Made by a program: the position numbers and the translations under genes
The notes under the pieces: model-generated
What the model was told of the DNA's origin: nothing
The model's input: only the letters and a program-made list of their open reading frames with translations
Databases searched by the model: none
Shown: one piece after another, positions 54,491-64,000 of the stretch
How the letters are laid out: each line of letters starts with the position of its first letter
Position numbering within the stretch: the stretch's first letter is position 1
DNA from: Parietaria judaica
Lineage: Eukaryota; Streptophyta; Magnoliopsida; Rosales; Urticaceae
Length of the DNA: 64,000 nt
Direction of reading: 5' to 3'
Assembly (NCBI GenBank): GCA_954871525.1
Contig: OX940869.1
Span: forward strand, 23,402,001 to 23,466,000

Positions 54491-54623
54491 ATTACCAAAT
54501 ATTAAATTAATTTTAAAATATCTAGAAATTGAATTTCAATTTTAAAATCAATTTATTCATCAAATAATTCGTTCATTTTTAGAACCTTAAATAAATTACA
54601 TAATTATCTATCCTTGAACGATG

Positions 54624-54635
54624 GCTCTGATACCA
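54624..54635 (-). other. Copia primer binding site
   Basis: GCTCTGATACCA is the complement of TGGTATCAGAGC (initiator Met tRNA), two bases from the LTR end at 54638. Confidence 0.92.
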
Positions 54636-54637
54636 AT

Positions 54638-57251
54638 TGCTGGGAAGTTCATTACGTTTCCCGAATATATTATCACGATTTATGCCGTCAAGCCGTCCGG
54701 GTAACATTTAAAAATATTTGAAGCGGAAAAACGTGTTACCCGTACAACGGTTTGAACATCGTATAATAACCAAAATTATGAATAATTTAACTTTTCATAT
54801 ATTCATTATTAATAATCTAGTCTGTAGGAAATAAATAAACTGTAAATACAGGTTTGCATTGATTGACCCGATGCATTAGGTCGTACCTCAGGTGATGACG
54901 ATTCCGGCTGCGCATTCTGAACTGGGCAGGGCTTCGCCGATGTTGAGGGAAACTCCCGTGATCTTCCGGGATATTCTCTTGGACTCCTCGTACCAAAGCG
55001 TGGGCTTCGCCGGCAGGACTCCGTCGCAAAAACTTTAAGTGATGGTTCTTTTAAAGCTTTCGGAGAACAACGTCTCACTAAGCCGAACCAGAAAAGAGAG
55101 ATCAGAGGCTAAGAAATTCGCAGACTCTAGATCGAATTCTTGCTCTGGGGAAGGTGTGTGAAATGTGTAGAATGAGCATTGTATTTATAGGCTCATGGAG
55201 AAGCTAATAAGGGAAGCTTCCATGCATGAATTTTGAATTCTATAATGGGCAAATATAATTAATCACTCCAAACCAATGGCCAAGATTGAATCACCAATGA
55301 TCCAATGGTTAGGATTATTTGGGGATTTAACCAAATAAGGAAACCTTGAATAAATCAATTATCCAATCTCTTTCTTATATAAGAGAATTCGAATTCCCTA
55401 TGCATGCATATGGAAATTTCTAAATCAATAGTGTAAATCCAATGGACCATATTGATTTAGCATAAAAGCAAGCCTCATTACTTCTTCACCAAGCAAAAAT
55501 TCGATCTCCATTATAAAGAATTTGAATTTTCCATTTCCATATATTAATATTAATTAATTTCCAATCCAATGGTTAAGATTAAATCTTTAACTAATCCAAT
55601 GAATATAATTAATTAAGCAATTTTGTAATCCATGCTTGGCCACCAAGGCATTTTCGAATTTTGCTTTCCAAATTAACTATCATGATCCAACGGTTAGGAT
55701 CAAACTTGACCGATCTAATGAACCAAATTAATTTCAAGGTTTTCCATTAATACCTAAACATAGGTATTTACGCCGCATATTTGGAAAGTCCAAATCCAAA
55801 CAAATTCGTGTAAGCCCAACTTACATTTCACTTGGGTCGCATTATTTCTACACATTAATATATATATATATCAAATATATATTTTTATTTAAATAACATA
55901 AATCTATTAATTATTAATAAGAATATTAATAATTAAATCCAAATAATTAAATTATATTATTAACCTCTGATCTTAATATCTCACATTAAATGTCGTGGTG
56001 CAACACCACCATTTAAATTCGTGACATGTGATTAAATTTCACATATTTACGAAAACGAGAATTTAATTTCCAACAACTTTACAGTTGATGAAAAATCTAA
56101 ATTCAACTTTGTTTTATCAGTTTAAATTTCCAGCACCAAACTTTGGTACTTTTGCCACGTCAAAAATAAAACTTCCAAGGTCTGACACAGACTCTAGTTT
56201 TATGAATCCTGACAAATGATAAAACATACCGAATGTTTAAATCACGTACGTATCATCCGTTCCGGAGCTATCCTGGGGACCATGGACCCGTATCACTGAA
56301 GCTCCAACGAACTGCTAGAGGTTCGTCAAACCTCGGTGTTATTCCAATATAAACCCGAGGCCGCACTCTTTAGTGATACAGTATATATTATTTCCTTTAT
56401 AGCAAGGTGTCCATTGATATAATCAAATTCGGATTATTTATCTTTCACTTGATGATCCACACACGAGCAGGCGGTTTTTACCGTTTTGTCTCTCATTGCA
56501 TTTTCATCCTTAACTCAGTTAGTAATATTGTGATTAACCCACTTATGGTTTCGATTCATAAGTTGCGCACGGGTACCTCTCACTTCTCACCACTAACAAT
56601 CAAGGGAATCATCTTGACTCTGAAGAGAGTTGTGTGTTGTCTGTGTCTATGACCAAGCTACCCTTATTTGTTGACTATCATGTTCCCAAAATTACAGCAT
56701 TTTGAACGACAGTAAAATGTGTTCTTTAACAGTTAAATCAAAGAACAATCAAGTCAACTGTCTAGGCTCGAAGTCACTCAAGACTTAGATCGAATATCCA
56801 TTTGATCATCTACTATTGACTCAACTTCAAGTTGTCAGTGACGGTCTTATATAACAACTTCCGGAGTTTAAGTCAGGTCCAGTCCAGTATGAAGCCCCTT
56901 CATACTTAAAGCACTTCTAGTGAGTGTGACACACACACTTTATACAGAATAGGATTATCACTTAGTCACATTAATGACCTTATACGATTAATAGGCTCCC
57001 ACCCAGTTAATCAGGTCACGGACATTTTAAGTTCATTTATTATGATTATTAATTCTTCCTCACATTGACTGGGTTGTGATAATAATAACATAATTGCATC
57101 CTTTATGAACTATGGAACAAACATTCTATTTTACTCTACCAGAAACTATAATAAGATTAACATAATAAGTAACATCTTTCATTCAACGACTTTGGTCAAA
57201 ATCATTTACAATTGGGGAAAAGACAACTTGTTTAAGGACACATGTCCAACA
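54638..57251 (-). repeat. 5' LTR of Copia element
   Basis: Plus strand TGCTGGGAAGTTC to CATGTCCAACA, 2614 bp, partner of 46047-48840. The TATA element is at 55182-55189 (TATAAATA on the minus strand). Confidence 0.92.
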
Positions 57252-57256
57252 TCTTT

Positions 57257-58271
57257 GGTCTATATGAACTTTTTGTTGCCTTTCAGGAGTATATAGAAGG
57301 GAAAACACTTGTCCGTCGCTCTAGATATGAACCGGTTAAGAGCTGCGATTCTCCCGGTCAATATTTGCGTTTCCCTAACAGTCTTCGGGGAGGGCCTGTT
57401 CTAGAGGGTTTTAATTTAGTCGGGATTGGCTTCTATTCCTCGCTGTGTGACCAGATAACCTTGGAATTTTCTCGAGGTTACCCCGAAGGTACATTTTGTC
57501 GGGTTAAGCTTCATTTGATACTTTCGAAGTATTACGAAGCATTATTCTAGGTGGGATACTTGATCTGTTGCTTAGGAGGACTTTACCAACATATCATCGA
57601 TGTAGACTTCCATGGTTTTGCCGAGCTGATCGGCAAACATTTGGTTGACTAATCTTTGATAAGTGGCTCCGGCATTTTTTTAATCCGAAGGGCATCACTT
57701 TATAGCAGTAGATGCCTCTGTCAGTTATGAAGGCCGTTTTTTCTTGGTCCTCGGGGTTTATAAGGATTTGGTTATATCCCGAGAATGCATCCAAGAATGA
57801 CAGCAATTCGTGTCCGCACGTTGATTCGACTAGTCGGTCGATGTGGGGCATCGGGAAGCTTTCTTTTGGGCATGCTTGTTTTAGGTCGGTAAAGTCGATA
57901 CAGACTCTAGCCTTCCCATTTTTCTTTTTCACTACGACTGCATTTGTTAACCAGTCCGGGTATTTAACTTCCCGGATAGACCCGGTTTGCAACAGCTATG
58001 TTACTTCTTCGTTCACTGCTTGGGCCAGGTCAGGACCAAACTTCTGCCTTTTTTGGTTCACCAGCTTATAGCTGGGGTCCACATTTAGGCGGTGGGATGT
58101 GATACTCGGGTCTATGTCTGGCATGTCCTCATGGGACCAAGCGAAACAGTCCCGGTTTTCGGTGAGGAATTTGAGGAGTTCCTTTCTGACATTATTGTCT
58201 AGCCCAACCCTGATTCGTACCCGGTGATCCGGGTTGTCGGGGTCTATCTGGACCTGGACCGTCATTTCCAC
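57257..58271 (-). pseudogene. Gypsy reverse transcriptase (N-terminal and core)
   Basis: 58271-57996 is the region linking protease to RT. 57992-57594 holds YPDWLTNAVVVKKKNGKARV, CIDFTDLKQACPKE, LSFLDAFSGYNQI and YKVMPFGLKK. The catalytic YIDDMLVKS is at about 57605-57580 after a frame break. The thumb (MKLNPTKCTFGV, QGYLVTQRGIEANP) continues with stops to 57257, where the Copia element begins. RNase H resumes at 46046. Confidence 0.9.
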
Positions 58272-58516
58272 GTTGGGACCGTCAGAATCATCAGTCCCTT
58301 TTGGGTGTTTTCCTCTTTTTCCTCTTCCACCGCCATTAGTTGCTATGCGGGGGTGTTCTTCTGATCGGTCTTCGCAATCTGGAAATTTTGGAAGTCGCTC
58401 ATGTAGTAAATTCTCGATTGCTTCTGATTTTCTCTGCCTTCAACGATTTTTCCATCCGACTTGGGGAAGCGGACTAGCTAGTGGTAGGTAGACGGTACGA
58501 CTTTCATCATGTGCAG

Positions 58517-58798
58517 TCAGAGCCTTCCCAAGATCATGTTGAAGACCGACGGGCAGTCCAACACTAGGAAATTCTTAATCTTCCCTACTCCTGCGGTGGC
58601 GATAGACAATCGCACCGTACCTATCGAGTTGACCGTCCCTCCGTCAAAGTTGGTTAGCGGGATGCGTTCCCTGTTGATTTCTGTTTGGTCCACTCTCATA
58701 TTGAGTAGCGGCTCCAAGAAGATTACATCGATCGAGCTCCCGTAGTCAATTAGAATCTTGTCCATCGTGTACGAGAAGATTAAGCTGGTTACGACCAA
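58517..58798 (-). pseudogene. Gypsy aspartic protease
   Basis: The frame contains ILIDYGSSIDVIF, the aspartic-protease site (usually D-G-G/T-S-S; here D-Y-G-S-S, so Tyr replaces the first Gly), and ends NFLVLDCPSVFNMILGR, the typical second motif. The stop at the left end is a nonsense change within the polyprotein. Confidence 0.8.
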
Positions 58799-58832
58799 CG
58801 CATCATCGTGTAGCCTGACTAGAGTACCTGCT

Positions 58833-60786
58833 TCACAATCCTTGAACTTGATTTCGTAATCCGGCTCTTGCCAGGGAAGAACTACTGGGTTGGCCTGTAC
58901 CCTTCGTTTTTGGTTCTTGGTGGAGTTTACTGAATTTCCATGTAACTGAGATCCTCCTACTATCGTGTAGATTCTCCCAATGTGCTCCGGGATCTCTTCT
59001 AGTTGTTCCTCTGTATCCTCTGGCTCTTAGTCGTATGGCTCTTCGAGCATGTGAACTCTGCCCCTTTTGTTTGGGGGGAGCACTTCCTTTCGCTGCCCCG
59101 TCTTGTTCGGTCCTTTTCTGATAGCCATGAGGTTGGACTTCCTGGGAGTTTTCCCCGGTTAGCTGTCCGTTTTTCAGCTCATTGCTTAAAGAAATTTCTC
59201 CCAACTCCCCATTGACGTACTTTTCCACTAGACGAGCACGGAGCGCCATACAGTTTCTGGTGTGATGCCCGAACGCCTTGTGGAAATTGCACCATGCTTT
59301 GGGGTCGTGCTTCGGGAAAATTGCGTCACTGTAGGGTGCAAAATCCTTCGTGCTGACTAGCACTTCTCCGGTTACTTACTCGGACTCGGCCTATACTTGG
59401 AAGTCCGCGGTTTCCGAATTGACGTAAAAACATTCGGGTTCGGTCCGTTACTCCCCCTAGGAATTCCATTTTGATGAGGGGGTTTCTGACCGGGGGAGAC
59501 GCTTCTTTGCCCCCTGAAGGCACTATTGTGCCCCCCGACTCTTTGCTGCCCGGGTTGGTTGGGCAGTCATTGATTCCTTAGCAGGCCATACTGGAATTTG
59601 TACTTCCTCCTAAGGGCTTCGAGCTCTTGGCTGTGCTTGATCCAATTGAATGCTCTATGGATCACGTCCTCGATGGAGTTGTAACGATCTACGATGATAT
59701 CTATTTTGAATTTCGAGTCGTACCACAGTCCGCTTGTAAGGGCGGCTATAGTTGTTTCGTCACTAATCCCGTTTATTTTGACCATTGTCTTTTTGAACCT
59801 GGCCATGAAGTCTCGAAGTGGCTCTCCTCCCTCTTGCTTCAAGGCATAGAGGTTTGCCGTCGTTGTTTTTTTCTCCATAAACATGGAAAAGTGTTTGAGC
59901 AACAATGGTCGTTAGATGCTCGAAATCTTCGATGGACCTGGGTTCCAGCTTTGAAAACCATTCTATTGCCGGTCCGGCTAGGTTCTCGGCAAAATACTGT
60001 GATCTCAGGTGTACTTTGGGGTCCATTGTCCCGCAGTACCTTGGCAGATTCACGCGTCCGCAGTCCCAGAGCTTGATACTAGTTATAGCGAATGAGAAGG
60101 GTGTTCTTCTCGACTCTTTTACTAACCGTTCGATCTCCGGGGCGGCGGTAGTAGCACTGTGCACTCGGGATTGCACTCAAATGAGTTTTTCATTCATTTG
60201 CTCCATGGTGCGTTTTAACTCTTTCAGCTCCGTTCCTCGAGTCGCTGACTTGGAGCATACAGGGTGGTGAGATTATATCCGTATATTGGACGGGTTGGCC
60301 TCGAGGACCATAGTTGATGTCGCGGTCTCGCTCGTGGCCTTCCGAGTTGCTCGGTCAGTCAAGGCGTTGGCAGCTGTACGAGGCAAAATTTTCTATCTAG
60401 GCCGAGTTGACCCTCGATACCGGTGTAAAAAATGGCTGCGCTCCGACGCTAGGCAGCGGAGGTGTCACAGGTGGAAGACCGGTAGGAGGTTGGGGTAGGT
60501 TTGGCCTCAAAGCTCGTGGGTTGTCCAGATCGGCAAAGTCAAAATTGATCGCGTTGAGGCTGCCTCGACCCTGATATCCGGAGCCTTGTCCCGTGTTTGT
60601 ACGGCCATAACTCCAATGGTGCTCATTGTGGGCTCGGTTTGCGGTGAAAAGTTCGATTTGCTTGTGCAACTTTTGATTCTCTGCATTCCTTGCGTCCAGT
60701 GGAGACTTATGGTCGTTGGGTTCAGCGTTCTGTCCGGGATTGTCAATCCCGGACTCGATCACGATCTGAATCTCGCCGTTGCTCAT
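58833..60786 (-). pseudogene. Gypsy gag, several frame breaks
   Basis: Start near 60786 (MSNGEIQ). 60176-59763 and 59905-59567 overlap in different frames across the capsid-like region (AIEWFSKLEPRSIEDFEHLT, then GEPLRDFMARFKKTM). 59363-58833 contains the zinc-type motif CNFHKAFGHHTRNC, the Tat-like C-x2-H-x4-GH-x4-C variant. At least three frameshifts or stops separate these pieces, so it is inactive. Confidence 0.82.
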
Positions 60787-60832
60787 CTTTGCAGAATGCC
60801 TTTAAGCTTGTAGGTGTTAGCAAGATCAATTT

Positions 60833-60848
60833 CCAATAGACGGCGCCA
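60833..60848 (-). other. Gypsy primer binding site
   Basis: The complement reads TGGCGCCGTCTATTGG, three bases from the LTR at 60852. Confidence 0.88.
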
Positions 60849-60851
60849 AAC

Positions 60852-60986
60852 TGTTGACGTGGTTTCTCACCTCAATTAGTCGATACAACTTGTGAGTGTA
60901 TGATATTTTGAATGTACCTTTTGTGGAATTCGATCATTCGCGTTGCAAACTCTCGAACACTCCGCACTTATATGTATGTATGTATG

Positions 60987-61030
<44 letters not shown>

Positions 61031-61745
61031 CAAGTAAATGAGACGAGAGGTTTTTTTTATAGAGGTTCGTCCCAAGGCGGTAGTTGACTACGTCCTCTGT
61101 TAGTTTATTGCAATGGTGAGCATGGAAGGATAACTACAAACAACAAATCACGTCTAAGAAAAGAGAGAGAAAAGAAGATAATGGGAAAATACAAAGGAAA
61201 ACTCTTAGTAGACAAAAATGTCGGATAGAAGAGCTCTCAATGTATTATCTCAGGAGTTGTGTGTGTTAATCTATTGCCGAGCTTGGTATTTATAGGCTTC
61301 AAATCTTCCCGTTGGACTTCCTGGAATTTTGGAGTCATTCTTCCGAGCTGACCGGGCTGACTGGCTCGTCTTGCTGACACGTGCCCCCACGACTGCGCGT
61401 TCTACGCCGAGCTGGATTCTTGACCAGATAGATCCATTGAAGACTCGACTTCGTGCTCCTGGTCTTTCGTCCATTTTGAATTGATGAGGCCGGGTAAGAA
61501 ATATGACGGTTTAGCCCTTCCTTTCTCCTGAATGGCGACAGATAGCTTTTGGGCTTTGGGCCGGATAGCTTCCTGTTCGTTGGGCCTTACGATAGCCAGA
61601 TGCCGTGATGGGCTTTGGGCCTCGCAAGTGGGCCTTTATGAATATTAATTATTCTTTAAAGCCTTTTATTTTCTTAGTTACAAATTTAATTAATTCATAA
61701 CTTTATGCTACATGTCGTATTAAATAAACGATGAATTTTCAAATA
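60852..61745 (-). repeat. 5' LTR of Gypsy element
   Basis: It starts TGTTGACGTGGTTTCTC and matches 37763-38654, including a (TA)n tract (about 60991-61025). Its outer ~15 bases are altered after ACGATGAATTT, so the exact right end is uncertain. Confidence 0.88.
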
Positions 61746-63217
61746 AAAAATATCTAGAATAAATCGCGGTAAAAATACTTAAATTTTGACTAATTAAGAC
61801 GGCGGGATTCAAAATAAATACCAAAAGTGAACAAATGTGACGCGACACATTTTTCGGTCAAATTCAAATGAGAGAATATGCTAATAGCTGGATGAGCACA
61901 TAAATATTTATCTTAGGTATGATTTAATAACACTGTGCTAATACATCGACCAACATGCGTCGTCTCACATTTGCTGACTATAATTACTTTTACCACTATT
62001 TTTAATTTTAAACTCTTGCTGCCTCCGTTACTTTTGCCACGATATCTCTTATGATTATTCCCAAATTAATGATGGGATGGGATGAGATGATTCACCACCA
62101 ACCCTAGTTACTTAGGAAAGATAATCACCACCATAGCCAATTAACCATTAGTGTCTATTCCTTCAAAAAAATAACCATTAGTGTCTATTTTTGGAAAAGA
62201 AAATGAAACGGCTATAATAAACGTTAATTCGACACACCTCCCTAAACTACCACATATTTTTCTTACTTGTATCACTTTAATTTTGGTACGTATATGGTGA
62301 AAATTTAATGGAATTAAATGAGGGTTTCTTCTAAAAAATAGCTTCCTTTTTTCAATTTTTTAATACTTCACTAAAAAAAAAAAAAAAAAAAACAGAGAAC
62401 ATTAAGTAAAATCTCCTTATTTCCCAAAATGTTTTGAGAACATTTACAAAACATTACCATGTTTAGATTTTGAAATCACCTCCCAAGAAGATCATTATTG
62501 TGAGAATAATCAACTAAGTGCGACTCCGATAACCGCTCGATAATCTAATTACGAGTATACGGATTAAGTTTTTTAAGATATTAAAATATCACATTCTATA
62601 AATATATCAATTAAAAATTCCATAAAAATAATAATGTTTTGTAAACAAAATTAATTAAAGGTAAAATAATTTTAAAATTTTCTATCAAACAAAGTAAACA
62701 AAAATCCTCGCTGGCTCCGCCAAAAACAGGGCCAGTCGCCTGAAAACGGCCGACGGGTTCTCAATCCCGAGTCGGGACAACCAACTAATTAATGACAAAT
62801 TAAACAAAAAAAACATTCATCAAAAAAACCCACCGACCCAAACCCAAACCAGTCCTCAAATCTGACCCTTCCTAAAAAATACATTCGTTTCCACTTTAAT
62901 TTCCAATTTCCCAAAAATGTCCCATTGAAAACCTTGCTCTTAGTTCAAAGTCATAATAAGTACGAAGCTGACCAAAACACAAACATAAAAGACGTAAACT
63001 TGCAATGTCACCCAACATCTCTCTCTCTGTGACCCGTCAACTATATCATATACATACAGTTTCTCTTCTCTTCTCTTGGGTTGCTGTTGCTGATTAACGA
63101 AAAGGGTTTTAGTCGCTGACACGTTCTTTTCTTCTCCGATTAGGTCGCGCCTCAACGTCTATTTTCCTGCGCTGAATTTTTCAACCCCGAAATCACAGCC
63201 TCTAAGACAGACTGAAC
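61746..63217. other. Intergenic region upstream of host gene
   Basis: It is AT-rich, with a direct repeat AACCATTAGTGTCTATT (about 62144 and 62172) and a poly(A) run (62373-62392). The last 250 bases become less AT-rich and include CTATATCATATACATA (63041-63056, a weak TATA candidate) followed by a CT-rich TTCTCTTCTCTTCTC leader. This is consistent with a promoter and 5' UTR. Confidence 0.5.
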
Positions 63218-63238
63218 ATGGACATGGGTTGTTTCTAA
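63218..63238 (+). promoter_or_regulatory. Short upstream ORF
   Basis: ATGGACATGGGTTGTTTCTAA encodes six residues and stops three bases before the main ATG at 63242. Such a close uORF could lower or modulate translation of the main frame. It could also be chance. Confidence 0.4.
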
Positions 63239-63241
63239 TTC

Positions 63242-64000
63242 ATGTCTCTCGCGTCATTCATGGCTCTGCCTATTGCTTTTTTGGCCTCTAAAATGGGCTT
63301 CTTCTCCTCCGTCTCTGCGCTTTTGCTCACTCTCTTTCGTACCCTTCGCAAGCTCTTTGTTACCATTGACTGTGCGAGGATGAATGGTGACGCGTTTCTT
63401 AAGAAAGAAGAAGCCATTGAAGAGCCTTCGCGAGAAGAAGAAGAAGAAGAAGAAGAAGAAGACGAAGCCATTGAAGAACCTTCGCGAGAAGAGAGCTTCG
63501 TGTTCACGTTTAAGTTTCAGAGTTTTGACGAGTTCAGACAAACACAGGAAGGGCAGAGGGATTCTACTGCTTTGAAAGAGGAACGAGAATCGCCGAGCTC
63601 GGTCGTCGATGAACACGATGTCGAATCTCCGACGAGATCGAGCTTCGTCGTCGTCGAGGAATCGGAGTCCTCGGGCTTCGTCATCGCCGAGCCGTACTCT
63701 ACGCCGGAGGAGGAGGAGAAAGATTTCCGATCAGGGTTCTTAGCGGAGAAGGATTTCCGCGAGGAAATCTCAGTGTCGGAGACAAATCGAGACAATATCG
63801 AGAGCGAAGCAGCGCATTCGGATTCCGATTCCGATTCCGATTCTGATTCCAATTCGATCACTTCTAGCCGGGAATTCTCGTTCATGAGCCCGTTCGTCGC
63901 TTCGACCACGGAAGATTTCCTCTCCGACGGTGATTTCGAAGCGGAAAGGACGAACAGAGCCTCGGTCGATTCAGACTTCGAAGAAGACGATTTCGCGGAA
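63242..64000 (+). CDS. Host gene, 5' part: membrane-anchored acidic protein (possibly DUF1666-like), runs off window
   Basis: It is open for 253 codons to the window edge. Residues 4-40 are hydrophobic then basic (FMALPIAFLASKMGFF...LLLTLFRTLRKLF), like a signal anchor. A direct repeat AIEEPSREE occurs at 58-66 and 76-84, around a run of nine Glu. SFVFTFKFQSFDEF (85-98) resembles a motif I associate with plant DUF1666 proteins; this is from memory and tentative. An (SD)n run is at 193-202. The rest is Ser/Glu/Asp-rich and probably disordered. Other frames here contain stops, and the minus-strand Ser-rich frames are shadows of the GAA and GAT repeats. Codon use and the lack of stops support a living gene. 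Confidence 0.72.
   Translation, partial: MSLASFMALPIAFLASKMGFFSSVSALLLTLFRTLRKLFVTIDCARMNGDAFLKKEEAIEEPSREEEEEEEEEDEAIEEPSREESFVFTFKFQSFDEFRQTQEGQRDSTALKEERESPSSVVDEHDVESPTRSSFVVVEESESSGFVIAEPYSTPEEEEKDFRSGFLAEKDFREEISVSETNRDNIESEAAHSDSDSDSDSDSNSITSSREFSFMSPFVASTTEDFLSDGDFEAERTNRASVDSDFEEDDFAE

Larger units (their letters stand above)
51057..54623 (-). other. Copia non-coding/gag-remnant region
   Basis: AT-rich with no long frames. The segment 52800-52990 equals the gag leader at 1-110 inverted. It includes a duplicated 280 bp block, three copies of a short AGGGAATGG motif and a GC-rich patch (listed separately). I see no protease or integrase. Confidence 0.6.
46047..57251 (-). mobile_element. 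Copia element with both LTRs, 11.2 kb, non-autonomous
   Basis: It has a 5' LTR (54638-57251), an initiator-Met primer site, a long non-coding leader/gag region, RT and RNase H, a polypurine tract (complement of ATCTCCCACTTG at 48841) and a 3' LTR (46047-48840). No protease or integrase is recognisable between 51057 and 54637. A hAT MITE interrupts RNase H. It is inserted in Gypsy pol. Confidence 0.9.
37763..61745 (-). mobile_element. Ty3/Gypsy retrotransposon with opposite-strand gene, heavily nested
   Basis: On the minus strand: 5' LTR (60852-61745), primer site, gag, protease, RT, RNase H, integrase, an oppositely oriented multi-exon gene, polypurine tract, 3' LTR (37763-38654). Later insertions are a Copia LTR (39366-41985) and a Copia element (46047-57251), and a deletion joins integrase to the antisense gene near 44235. 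With these removed it is about 10 kb. The pol order places it in Gypsy; the gag zinc motif and the antisense gene suggest a Tat/Ogre-like lineage. All coding parts carry stops or shifts. Confidence 0.88.

Noticed and set aside
54173..54505. Overlapping GC-rich frames as a gene
   Set aside because: Frames on both strands are a by-product of high GC content and lack of stops; there is no recognisable protein feature.
37763..61745. Perfect target duplication for the Gypsy element
   Set aside because: ATAAT on the left has no exact partner on the right and the right LTR end is altered, so I do not claim one.
63235..63909. Minus-strand Ser-rich or Glu-rich frames at the right edge
   Set aside because: They are shadows of GAA, GAC and GATTCC repeats in the plus-strand coding exon, which is open throughout and begins with a sensible N terminus.

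Overview
This window is repeat-dense plant nuclear DNA, most likely from a eudicot. The evidence is: Ty1/Copia and Ty3/Gypsy LTR retrotransposons with plant-type primer sites (TGGTATCAGAGC and TGGCGCC), an L1-type LINE, hAT- and Mutator-like MITEs, GT-AG introns about 80-100 bp long, and AT-rich spacers. The species cannot be named from the sequence. Only one probable host gene is visible, an open 5' exon running off the right edge (63242-64000). Almost everything else is nested mobile elements, most of them broken.

Layout. 1-14747 is a degenerate Copia element (internal region, then a 2.7 kb LTR). Its LTR holds a complete 9.1 kb Gypsy-type element (3741-12876) and a 130 bp MITE (13323-13452). 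14748-18515 is more Copia internal sequence, split by a 2.75 kb solo LTR of the same family with perfect 5 bp target duplications. 18516-21705 is mostly unassigned AT-rich DNA. 21706-31561 is bounded by inverted Mutator-like ends. It holds an LTR/gag fragment, a 1.5 kb foldback element and a truncated second copy (25697-31079, minus) of the 9.1 kb Gypsy-type element. 31562-37762 holds unassigned DNA, a 5'-truncated LINE and a second foldback copy. 37763-61745 is one minus-strand Gypsy element with gag, protease, RT, RNase H, integrase and an opposite-strand multi-exon gene. It was later interrupted by a truncated Copia LTR (39366-41985) and by a Copia element with both LTRs (46047-57251), which itself carries a hAT MITE.

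The most unusual item is the 9.1 kb Gypsy-type element and its truncated sister. Neither copy contains recognisable gag or pol. In their place, just after the primer binding site, is a sense-strand reading frame for an F-box/leucine-rich-repeat/cysteine-cluster protein that I think derives from the plant SKIP14 type. The frame is intact in the full copy (4855-6045) and broken in the truncated one. A tandem-repeat block separates it from two opposite-strand genes: a ~961-codon frame with a 'putative gypsy type transposon' domain and coiled coil, and a smaller coiled-coil gene with an intron. A homologue of the larger antisense gene, with at least four exons, sits in the autonomous-type Gypsy element at 42138-44235, between integrase and the 3' LTR. 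This suggests a non-autonomous derivative of a Tat/Ogre-like lineage that kept its antisense genes, lost gag-pol and gained a host F-box gene, and then multiplied. Family names are from memory of motifs; no database search was run.
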